NCBI GenBank assembly: GCA_900551345.1
Contig: URVP01000068.1
Coordinates: 1 to 7,426, forward strand
Length of the DNA stretch: 7,426 bases
DNA from: an uncultured Eubacteriales bacterium
GTDB taxonomy: Bacteria > Bacillota > Clostridia > Monoglobales > UMGS1388
Direction: 5' to 3'
In this document: positions 1 to 5,794 of the stretch, in pieces
Layout: each line of letters begins with the position of its first letter
Position numbering within the stretch: position 1 is the first letter of the stretch
Notes under the pieces: model-generated
Seen by the model: only the letters and a program-made list of their open reading frames with translations
Databases searched by the model: none
Told to the model about the DNA's origin: nothing
Program-made: the position numbers and the translations under genes

Positions 1-1437
1 TACCTGGCCTTTTCCTCCGTCAAGCAGAATAAGGTCAGGCAAAGGAGTAAATCCTTTTTCACCTTCCATTCCGTTAAACAAGCGCCTGTAAATTACCTCT
101 CTCATGCTTTCGTAATCGTCAGCTCCGTCAACAGAACGGATAATAAACTTTTTATAATCTTTCTTTTTCGGCACAGCATTTTCAAATACAACGCATACCC
201 CCACATTGTCCCTGCCGCCGGTATGGGAAATATCGAAAGATTCAATTCTGACGGGGATTTTCGGTATTCCCGTTATATTTTTAAGGTCAAAGAGCATGTC
301 GTTCATTTTTCTGTTCTTCTTATCCCTTTTCAATTCCTCAAGGCGAAGTGTTTCTATAATATTTTTATGCAGCATTTTCACCAAATCAAAATTTTTACCT
401 TTTTTAGGGCATATAACCGAAACTTTACTGCCACATTTATCACTCAGCCAGCGAGAAATTATATCCATATCTTCAAAGGATTTATCAACAACAATAGTAT
501 TGGGTATTACTCTGGAAGATGCATAATACTGTTTAATAAAATCGCAGAGTATTTCACCGTCCGAAAGCTCCAGCCTGTTAGACAGCATATAACTTTCTCT
601 GCCGGAAATTTTACCTTCACGCACAATAAACATTTGAAGGCATAAGTCACTGCCGTTTCTGTCCACCGCAAAAACATCTTTATTATTAAGATTTGCAGAA
701 ATAATCTTTTGTTCATCACCGATTTTCTTAACCAGTGCCAAGCGGTCACGCAGCTTAGCCGCCTGCTCAAATTCCTGCTTAGATGAAGCCTCTTTCATCT
801 TTTCGGTAAGTTCCGTTATAACCTGTCCGGTTTTTCCGTTTAAAAAGTCAAGTATATGATTTACCGACTGCATATATTCATCTCGTGTAATCATTCCCTG
901 ACAGGGCGCATTGCATCGGTGTATATGATAATTAAGGCATACTCTGCCTTTTCCTATATCGTCGGGAAGCTTTTTGTTGCAGCTTCTTACAGGAAAGAGA
1001 TTTCTTATAAGCTCCAGAGTGTTTCTTACATACAGAGAACTTACATAGGGACCGAAATATCTTGCACCGTCTTTTAAAATCTTTCGTGCAAGCATAACAC
1101 GGGGAAAATCTTCATTTACCGTCACCTTAATATACGGATATCCCTTACTGTCTTTAAGCAAGATATTGTACTTGGGCATATACTTCTTGATTAAATTGCA
1201 CTCAAGTATCAACGCTTCAAGTTCGCTGTCGGTAACGATATATTCCAAATCCGCTATATTTTCAACCATAGCACGAACCTTGGTGCCATGACCGGTATTT
1301 GAATGAAAATACTGGCTGACTCTGTTTTTAAGCAGCTTTGCTTTACCAACATAAATAACTTCGCCGCCAACGCCGTGCATTATATATACACCCGGCTTCA
1401 TGGGGAGATTTTTAAGTTTTTCTTCTATGACAGTCAA
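1..1437 (-). CDS. uvrC: UvrC, excinuclease ABC subunit C (C-terminus beyond window)
   Basis: UvrC is the dual-incision nuclease of nucleotide excision repair; UvrB recruits it to damaged DNA and it cuts on both sides of the lesion. I read 479 codons without a stop, up to the window edge; the family is usually about 600 residues, so roughly 120 are missing. Visible order: GIY-YIG nuclease at about 12-95 (GVY at 16-18, IYVG at 28-31, R39, and the glutamates of SELEALILE at 71-79) for the 3' cut; a four-cysteine region (C153, C167, C175, C179); a UVR helical pair at about 206-239 that would bind UvrB; then the start of the RNase H-like nuclease for the 5' cut, with FDISH at 401-405 (D402) and LILLDGGKGQ at 469-478 (D473). 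The third aspartate and the HhH DNA-binding domain lie outside. The start is a TTG with a GAGAGG site 8 bases upstream; family alignment supports it (EEKLKNLPMKPGVY). The nearby ATG at 1401 would clip the conserved N-terminus. It lies downstream of HPr, after a terminator. Confidence 0.96.
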   Translation of the reverse strand, partial: MTVIEEKLKNLPMKPGVYIMHGVGGEVIYVGKAKLLKNRVSQYFHSNTGHGTKVRAMVENIADLEYIVTDSELEALILECNLIKKYMPKYNILLKDSKGYPYIKVTVNEDFPRVMLARKILKDGARYFGPYVSSLYVRNTLELIRNLFPVRSCNKKLPDDIGKGRVCLNYHIHRCNAPCQGMITRDEYMQSVNHILDFLNGKTGQVITELTEKMKEASSKQEFEQAAKLRDRLALVKKIGDEQKIISANLNNKDVFAVDRNGSDLCLQMFIVREGKISGRESYMLSNRLELSDGEILCDFIKQYYASSRVIPNTIVVDKSFEDMDIISRWLSDKCGSKVSVICPKKGKNFDLVKMLHKNIIETLRLEELKRDKKNRKMNDMLFDLKNITGIPKIPVRIESFDISHTGGRDNVGVCVVFENAVPKKKDYKKFIIRSVDGADDYESMREVIYRRLFNGMEGEKGFTPLPDLILLDGGKGQV

Positions 1438-1445
1438 AAAATCAT

Positions 1446-1451
1446 CCTCTC
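1446..1451 (-). promoter_or_regulatory. Ribosome binding site deciding the uvrC TTG start
   Basis: GAGAGG on the minus strand lies 8 bases before TTG at 1437. An ATG inside this leader (1445-1443) reads only ATG ATT TTT TGA and cannot start uvrC. The next in-frame ATG lies 12 codons later and has no comparable site. A TTG start would be expected to keep UvrC translation low, which is an inference. Confidence 0.75.
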
Positions 1452-1459
1452 ACGATAGC

Positions 1460-1492
1460 AAAAAAGTCTTACTACATTAAACATAGTAAGAC
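1460..1492 (-). terminator. Rho-independent terminator between HPr and uvrC
   Basis: On the minus strand GTCTTACTA (1492-1484) pairs perfectly with TAGTAAGAC (1474-1466) around a 9-base loop, and six T residues follow at 1465-1460. The stem starts 16 bases after the HPr stop codon. Only three of the nine pairs are G-C, so it should be of moderate or low strength and leak. There is no T-tract on the other side, so it works in one direction only. The rest of the 71-base gap holds only the uvrC ribosome binding site. Confidence 0.8.
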
Positions 1493-1508
1493 CTGAAATC
1501 ATCAAAAA

Positions 1509-1772
1509 TTATTCAGCAAAATTATTAGCAATAAGGGAAATGAGAGCGTCAACCGCCTCAGTTTCATCGGGTCCTTCAGCACTTATCTTTATTTCCACGC
1601 CTCTTGATATACCCAAAGACAAAACACCAAGTAAGCTCTTGGCGTTAACCCGCCGGTTTTCTCTCTCTATCCAAACACTGCTTTTAAATTCGTTGGCTTT
1701 CTGTATAAAGAAAGTAGCGGGACGAGAGTGAAGTCCAACCTGGTTTGATACTATAATTTCCTTTTGATACAT
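1509..1772 (-). CDS. ptsH: HPr-family phosphocarrier protein
   Basis: HPr is the small cytoplasmic phosphocarrier that moves phosphate from enzyme I to the sugar-specific EIIA proteins of the phosphotransferase system. In Firmicutes it is also a signal protein when phosphorylated on serine. The 87-residue length is typical. H15, in GLHSRPA (13-19), is the catalytic histidine. S46, in NAKSLLGVLSLGI (43-55), is the HPr kinase site that allows corepression with CcpA. Because H15 is present it is not a Bacillus-type Crh, which has lost that histidine; still, Clostridia can carry more than one HPr, so it may be a paralogue of the main PTS protein. The ATG at 1772 has AAAGGGG (1788-1783... minus strand) 10 bases upstream. 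It has its own promoter and a terminator just after its stop, so it is probably transcribed mainly as a single gene. No PTS enzyme I or HPr kinase gene is in the window. Confidence 0.93.
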   Translation of the reverse strand: MYQKEIIVSNQVGLHSRPATFFIQKANEFKSSVWIERENRRVNAKSLLGVLSLGISRGVEIKISAEGPDETEAVDALISLIANNFAE

Positions 1773-1823
1773 GTAAAAAAGGCCCCTTTCGATACTAAAA
1801 AAATTACGGAAAATATTAACTTA

Positions 1824-1852
1824 ATAATACAATATTTATTCCTGCAAGTCAA
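1824..1852 (-). promoter_or_regulatory. Sigma-A type promoter for HPr
   Basis: On the minus strand TTGACT (1852-1847) and TATTAT (1829-1824) each match the vegetative consensus at five of six bases and are separated by the optimal 17 bases. Transcription would begin near 1818-1816, giving a leader of about 45 bases before the HPr start at 1772. The -35 box overlaps the TGA stop codon of hemZ (1851-1849). I see no cre-like operator or riboswitch in the short leader. Confidence 0.8.
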
Positions 1853-3000
1853 TAATTTTTAAATATTTCGTCTTTTCTGCCTAAAATTTCATCAATACCG
1901 TTAATATAATTGTGCGGTTCTTTAAAATTAAACACTCTGTTTATGCGTTTTTCCTTATTATTAACCGTTTTGCTTACTCCACCGCCGCCAATGGAGATAA
2001 TCGTTGATATTTCCTCCATCATCATAATATTGTACATACTCTCATAACCGGGTTTTGCATAACCGATATTTTCCAGATTCCCAAGCATGTTTTTCTGCCG
2101 GTAGAGATAATATGGATTATAACCGTTTTTGGTAAGTGTCTTGTATGAGTAATCTATCATCTCACCAACTTCAGCATCAGAAGGCAGCGGATAAATTTCG
2201 GGCTTTTCATGAATTGCCGAACCTCTTTTTACACTCAGTGTATGCACTGTTATTGAGGAAGGTTCCAGTTTTATTATTTTGTCAAGAGATTTTTTAAAGC
2301 CGGATAAGTTATCACAGGGAAGTCCTGCGATAAGGTCGGTATTTATATGTTCAAACCCTAAACTTTTTGCATCTTCAAAACATTTAAAAAAATCGTCTGC
2401 GGTATGATTTCTCCCAATAATTTTAAGTATATCGTCGCTTAAAGTCTGAGGATTAATACAGATTCTTGTTATTCCTCTGTTTTTAATCACTTTAAGTTTT
2501 TCTTCGGTTATCGTGTCCGCTCGTCCGGCTTCCACAGTAAATTCTCTTATATCGGGAAATAATGAATTGATGGTTTGGAGAATTTCATCTATAAGCGGTG
2601 CAGGCAGTGCCGTGGGAGTTCCTCCTCCCATATATGCCGCAACCACTTTAAATCCGGCGTTGTCAATAAGCCGTTTGCTGTATAGAGCCTCTTTTTTTAA
2701 CATATCCACATAGGGCTTGTACAATTCAGTGTGATTTATACATGCATCTGTTATAAAAGAACAATAAGCACATCTTGACCTACAGAAAGGTATGCCTATG
2801 TATAGTCCTATATCATTTTCCGTTATATTCTTCATTATATTAAGTTCACGGACGGCAATATCATATGAAAGAAGCGCCTTTTCACGGGAAACGCCCCACT
2901 CTTTCATAAAATCATCTACCGGGTCACTACTGCCGCTTATAATCATTTCCTTAATAAGCTTAACGGGACGGATTCCCGTCAGCTTGCCCCATTTGTTCAT
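1849..3000 (-). CDS. hemZ: HemZ-type radical SAM protein (coproporphyrinogen III oxidase-like), short form
   Basis: HemZ belongs to the oxygen-independent coproporphyrinogen III oxidase family of radical SAM enzymes; in heme-making Firmicutes it is linked to anaerobic oxidation of coproporphyrinogen, but many Clostridia carry it without a clear heme pathway, so the substrate here is open. The 383 residues contain the 4Fe-4S/SAM cysteines C73, C77 and C80 in IPFCRSRCAYCSF, GGGTPT (125-130) and FTVEAGRADTI (154-164), and end in a HemZ-like tail (SIGGGGVSKTV, then NRVFNFKEPHNYI). WGKLTGIRPVK at 4-14 is a HemZ signature that normally sits about 100 or more residues into the protein, so the usual N-terminal region is absent. 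HemW is similar in length but lacks this signature. The ATG overlaps the stop of the hydrolase gene (ATGA), there is no good ribosome binding site of its own, and an in-frame TAA lies five codons upstream, so translation is probably coupled and no longer form is possible. Confidence 0.88.
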   Translation of the reverse strand: MNKWGKLTGIRPVKLIKEMIISGSSDPVDDFMKEWGVSREKALLSYDIAVRELNIMKNITENDIGLYIGIPFCRSRCAYCSFITDACINHTELYKPYVDMLKKEALYSKRLIDNAGFKVVAAYMGGGTPTALPAPLIDEILQTINSLFPDIREFTVEAGRADTITEEKLKVIKNRGITRICINPQTLSDDILKIIGRNHTADDFFKCFEDAKSLGFEHINTDLIAGLPCDNLSGFKKSLDKIIKLEPSSITVHTLSVKRGSAIHEKPEIYPLPSDAEVGEMIDYSYKTLTKNGYNPYYLYRQKNMLGNLENIGYAKPGYESMYNIMMMEEISTIISIGGGGVSKTVNNKEKRINRVFNFKEPHNYINGIDEILGRKDEIFKNY

Positions 3001-3575
3001 CGAAGAAACGGATTATAAACCTTTTCCTGCCCAATCGTTGTAACTCCGCCGTGACCGGGGTATACAACGGTATCATCAGGCAAAGGAAGCAGTCTGGATT
3101 TTATAGAATTTATAAGCTGAGAATAATCTCCGCCCTGTAAATCCGTTCTGCCTATAGAGCCTTCAAACAGAGTATCTCCGCTGAAAAGAATGTTATCAGT
3201 CATAAAACACATACCGCCCATGGAATGACCGGGTGTGGCAATGGCTTTAACTTTAATATCTCCAAGCGTAAACACATCGCCGTCCTTTATGTCCTCATCC
3301 ACCGCATCAGGGTCGCTGACAAGGGGCAAATCCAGCTTGTTCATATAGATTTTAACATTTAACTTTTCTTTAATAGTCTTTATTGAGTTAGTATGGTCAA
3401 AATGGCCGTGAGTTATAAGCACAGCTTTTATTTTTAGATTTAATCTGTTTACCTCATCAATAACAACTTGAGGCTCATCACCGGGATCAATCATAAAAGC
3501 ACTGCCCGTTTCATAATTTATAAGCAGATAGCAGTTTTCTGCGTAACTGCCTGTTACAATTCTTTTTATTTCCAT
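2997..3575 (-). CDS. Metallo-beta-lactamase-fold hydrolase, GloB/glyoxalase II-like
   Basis: This 192-residue soluble protein has a complete metallo-beta-lactamase fold with a two-metal site: THGHFDH at 55-61 (H56, H58, D60, H61), H117 in TPGHSMGG, D134 in FSGDTLF, and H175 in YPGHGG. FEGSIGRTDL at 137-146 and the closing TTIGQEKVYNPFLR are typical of the small YqgX/GloB-like branch, related to hydroxyacylglutathione hydrolases. It lacks the long C-terminal glutathione-binding helices of true glyoxalase II, so a thioester or related hydrolase with another thiol is likelier; the substrate cannot be told from sequence. The loop before residue 99 looks shorter than in many relatives, which may explain a length slightly below the usual 205-210. 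The ATG has GGAAGTG upstream, in the 17-base gap after rel. It is followed directly by hemZ with a four-base overlap, a pairing common in Clostridia. Confidence 0.9.
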   Translation of the reverse strand: MEIKRIVTGSYAENCYLLINYETGSAFMIDPGDEPQVVIDEVNRLNLKIKAVLITHGHFDHTNSIKTIKEKLNVKIYMNKLDLPLVSDPDAVDEDIKDGDVFTLGDIKVKAIATPGHSMGGMCFMTDNILFSGDTLFEGSIGRTDLQGGDYSQLINSIKSRLLPLPDDTVVYPGHGGVTTIGQEKVYNPFLR

Positions 3576-3592
3576 TAAATCACTTCCGTATA

Positions 3593-5773
3593 CTAATGAG
3601 TTGAACGGGATACAGACGCAACTCCTTCAAGGTTTCGTATTTTTTTCATCATATAGTCCATATGTTCCTTGCTGTTAATCTCTACCGTAACATTAACTAC
3701 ACAAAGACCGTCTTTAAGTTCCCGGGCGTTTATTGCCAGAAGAGAAATCTTAAGATCAGCTATAACACCTGTAATTTCATAGACAATACCCGTTCTGGAA
3801 TTTGCGATAATCTGTACATCTGTAATATATTTATCTGTAGAGTTTTCAGCCCACCAAACATCTATATATCTGGGGTAGTCCGGTGATGTAGGGTCGTTGT
3901 GCCTTCTCACATTAGGGCAATCGGCTCTATGCACCGACACGCCTCTTCCTCGTGTAATGTATCCGATAATATCGTCACCATGCAATGGATTGCAGCAGCG
4001 TGCAAGCTTAACAAGGCAATTATCTATACCCTTAACCATAACACCGTGAGATATGGAAGTATTTATAGTTTTTTGACCCAGTTCGGGAGTTTTTCTCTGC
4101 TCGGTAAGGGTCTTATTGTATTCCATCTTAACTCGGGATATAACCTTTGTAATGGGAATTGTTCCGTAACCGATGGCAGAGAACAAATCATCCATAGAGT
4201 TAAGAAAGTTCTTTTTAAACAAAGTTTTTGTCCAGTCCAGCTTGGAAAGTTCTTCGTGGGTGATGCCGATTCGTTTAAGTTCACGGTCAAACAGTTCTTT
4301 ACCCAGAGCAATGTTTTCTTCCCTATGTTCCTTTTTGAACCAATCGTTGATTTTCTTTTTAGCCTGATTTGTTTTTACGATTTTTAGCCAGTCTTTACTT
4401 GGACCTCTCACATTTGAAGATGTTATAATCTCAACTATATCCCCGTTTTTAAGCTGATATTCAAGGGGTGCAATACGGCCGTTGATTTTTGCACCGGTCA
4501 TCTTGTTACCGATAGCACTGTGAATTGCATAAGCAAAGTCAATACTTGTAGAGCCTTGCGGAAGGTTTACAACATCTCCTTTGGGTGAAAAAACAAACAC
4601 TTCGTCCTCAAACAGGTCAATTTTGATTGAGCTGATAAATTCCTGAGGATTATCACTGTCCGTATGCACATCAAGGAGCTGTCTTATCCATTCAAGTTTG
4701 CTATCAATATCAGACTGACCCAATTTACCCTCTTTATATTTCCAGTGAGCTGCGATACCCACCTCAGCAAGGCGGTGCATCTCCCATGTGCGTATCTGAA
4801 CCTCGAAAGGTTTGCCGTTAGGCCCTATGAGGGTGGTATGCAGAGATTGATACATATTCTTTTTGGGCATTGCAATATAATCTTTGAATCTGCCGGGCAT
4901 GGGCTTATAAATTTCATGAACCATACCAAGTGCAGCATAGCAGTCATTAATTGTATCAACAATTATTCTGACTGCAATCAAATCATATATCTGATCAAGA
5001 TTGGTTGCATTATGAGCAAACATTTTGCGGTATATGCTGTAAAAGTGCTTTGCACGACCCTCTATATGGCATTTAATTCCAAGAGACTTGAGTTTTTCTG
5101 AAAAGACCGCTTTAATCTCCTCAATCAGTTTGAGCCTTTCATCTCTTTTTTCCACAATCATATCGCTTATTTCCTTATAAGCGATGGGATCAAGATAACG
5201 AAGAGAAAGGTCCTCAAGTTCCCATTTAATTTTTGATATTCCCAGTCTATGCGCTATTGGTGCATAAATTTCCAGAGTTTCACAGGCAATACGGCGTTGT
5301 TTTTCCTCGGGCATGCTTTTAAGGGAACGCATATTATGAAGGCGGTCAGCAAGCTTGATAAGCATCACTCTTATATCTTTTGACATGGCGAGTATAAGCT
5401 TGCGGATATTTTCCGCCTGCTGTTCTTCTTTGGTGCTGTAGGGAATTTTACCCAATTTGGTTACGCCTTCTACCAAATCGGCAACATCGCCGCCGTAATT
5501 TTTCTTAATATCTTCATAGGTATATTTTGTATCTTCCACAACATCATGAAGAAGAGCAGCACAAATAGAATCCAAATCAAGTTCCATTTCAGTAAGAATA
5601 ATGGCAACATTGATAGGATGGGTAATGTACGGTTCTCCCGAAACTCTCTTCTGATCGCCGTGTGCCTCCAGGGCAAAGTTATACGCTTTATCCACGACGC
5701 TTAAATCAGCATTGGGAATGTATTCAGTTATTTTTTGTTTTAATTTGCCGTAAAGTTCTTCTGTTTCAGTCAT
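3593..5773 (-). CDS. rel: Bifunctional (p)ppGpp synthetase/hydrolase Rel (RelA/SpoT family)
   Basis: Rel makes (p)ppGpp from ATP and GDP/GTP on starved ribosomes and degrades it when starvation ends; it is the master enzyme of the stringent response. From the ATG at 5773 it is 726 residues, the usual long-RSH length. Hydrolase domain: R43, H52, H76-D77, E80-D81, D143 and N147 form an intact HD site. Synthetase domain: GRAKHFYSIYRKM (239-251), YDLIAVRI (263-270, D264), YQSLHTT (308-314), and FEVQIRT (323-329, E324). RFKD at 295-298 is the RXKD form typical of bifunctional Rel; RelA-type synthetases carry EXDD. Regulatory half: TGS domain about 388-450 with H418, a helical region, a zinc-finger-like CC (593-594) with H615 and C619, and a C-terminal ACT domain about 650-726. 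It follows recJ by 21 bases and precedes the hydrolase gene by 17. Often called relA in Firmicutes. Confidence 0.97.
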   Translation of the reverse strand: MTETEELYGKLKQKITEYIPNADLSVVDKAYNFALEAHGDQKRVSGEPYITHPINVAIILTEMELDLDSICAALLHDVVEDTKYTYEDIKKNYGGDVADLVEGVTKLGKIPYSTKEEQQAENIRKLILAMSKDIRVMLIKLADRLHNMRSLKSMPEEKQRRIACETLEIYAPIAHRLGISKIKWELEDLSLRYLDPIAYKEISDMIVEKRDERLKLIEEIKAVFSEKLKSLGIKCHIEGRAKHFYSIYRKMFAHNATNLDQIYDLIAVRIIVDTINDCYAALGMVHEIYKPMPGRFKDYIAMPKKNMYQSLHTTLIGPNGKPFEVQIRTWEMHRLAEVGIAAHWKYKEGKLGQSDIDSKLEWIRQLLDVHTDSDNPQEFISSIKIDLFEDEVFVFSPKGDVVNLPQGSTSIDFAYAIHSAIGNKMTGAKINGRIAPLEYQLKNGDIVEIITSSNVRGPSKDWLKIVKTNQAKKKINDWFKKEHREENIALGKELFDRELKRIGITHEELSKLDWTKTLFKKNFLNSMDDLFSAIGYGTIPITKVISRVKMEYNKTLTEQRKTPELGQKTINTSISHGVMVKGIDNCLVKLARCCNPLHGDDIIGYITRGRGVSVHRADCPNVRRHNDPTSPDYPRYIDVWWAENSTDKYITDVQIIANSRTGIVYEITGVIADLKISLLAINARELKDGLCVVNVTVEINSKEHMDYMMKKIRNLEGVASVSRSTH

Positions 5774-5780
5774 AAATATA

Positions 5781-5786
5781 CCCTTC
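5781..5786 (-). promoter_or_regulatory. Ribosome binding site deciding the rel start
   Basis: GAAGGG on the minus strand sits 7 bases before ATG at 5773, an ideal spacing. The alternative in-frame TTG at 5788-5786 overlaps this site and has only poor upstream sequence, so adding MKGIF to the N-terminus is not supported. Confidence 0.85.
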
Positions 5787-5794
5787 AATCAAAA

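Noticed and set aside
507..770. Minus-strand open frame inside uvrC
   Set aside because: It is out of frame with a continuous uvrC reading of 479 codons that contains all expected motifs.
1..1437. uvrC as a broken gene or pseudogene
   Set aside because: Translating every codon from 1437 to 1 gives no stop or frameshift; the gene is incomplete only because the window ends.
1524..1552. Possible uvrC promoter inside HPr (TTGACG, 17 bases, GCTAAT)
   Set aside because: The -10 box lacks the two key first bases (TA), and the sequence is explained by codons for VDALISLIANN. A transcript from it would still have to cross the terminator.
1811..1837. AT-only inverted repeat (AAATATT / AATATTT) after hemZ as a terminator
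   Set aside because: Seven A-T pairs around a 13-base loop are too weak, and the repeat overlaps the -10 box of the HPr promoter. It is better explained by AT-rich promoter sequence.
3899..4387. Long open frames on the plus strand, such as 3899-4387, 4664-5101, 223-645 and 6746-7126
   Set aside because: They are antisense to well-supported genes, have low-complexity or cysteine- and phenylalanine-rich translations, no recognisable motifs and no convincing ribosome binding sites.
5774..5788. Longer rel start at TTG 5788
   Set aside because: The TTG is part of the ribosome binding site for the ATG at 5773, has no good site of its own, and adds residues not expected in the family.
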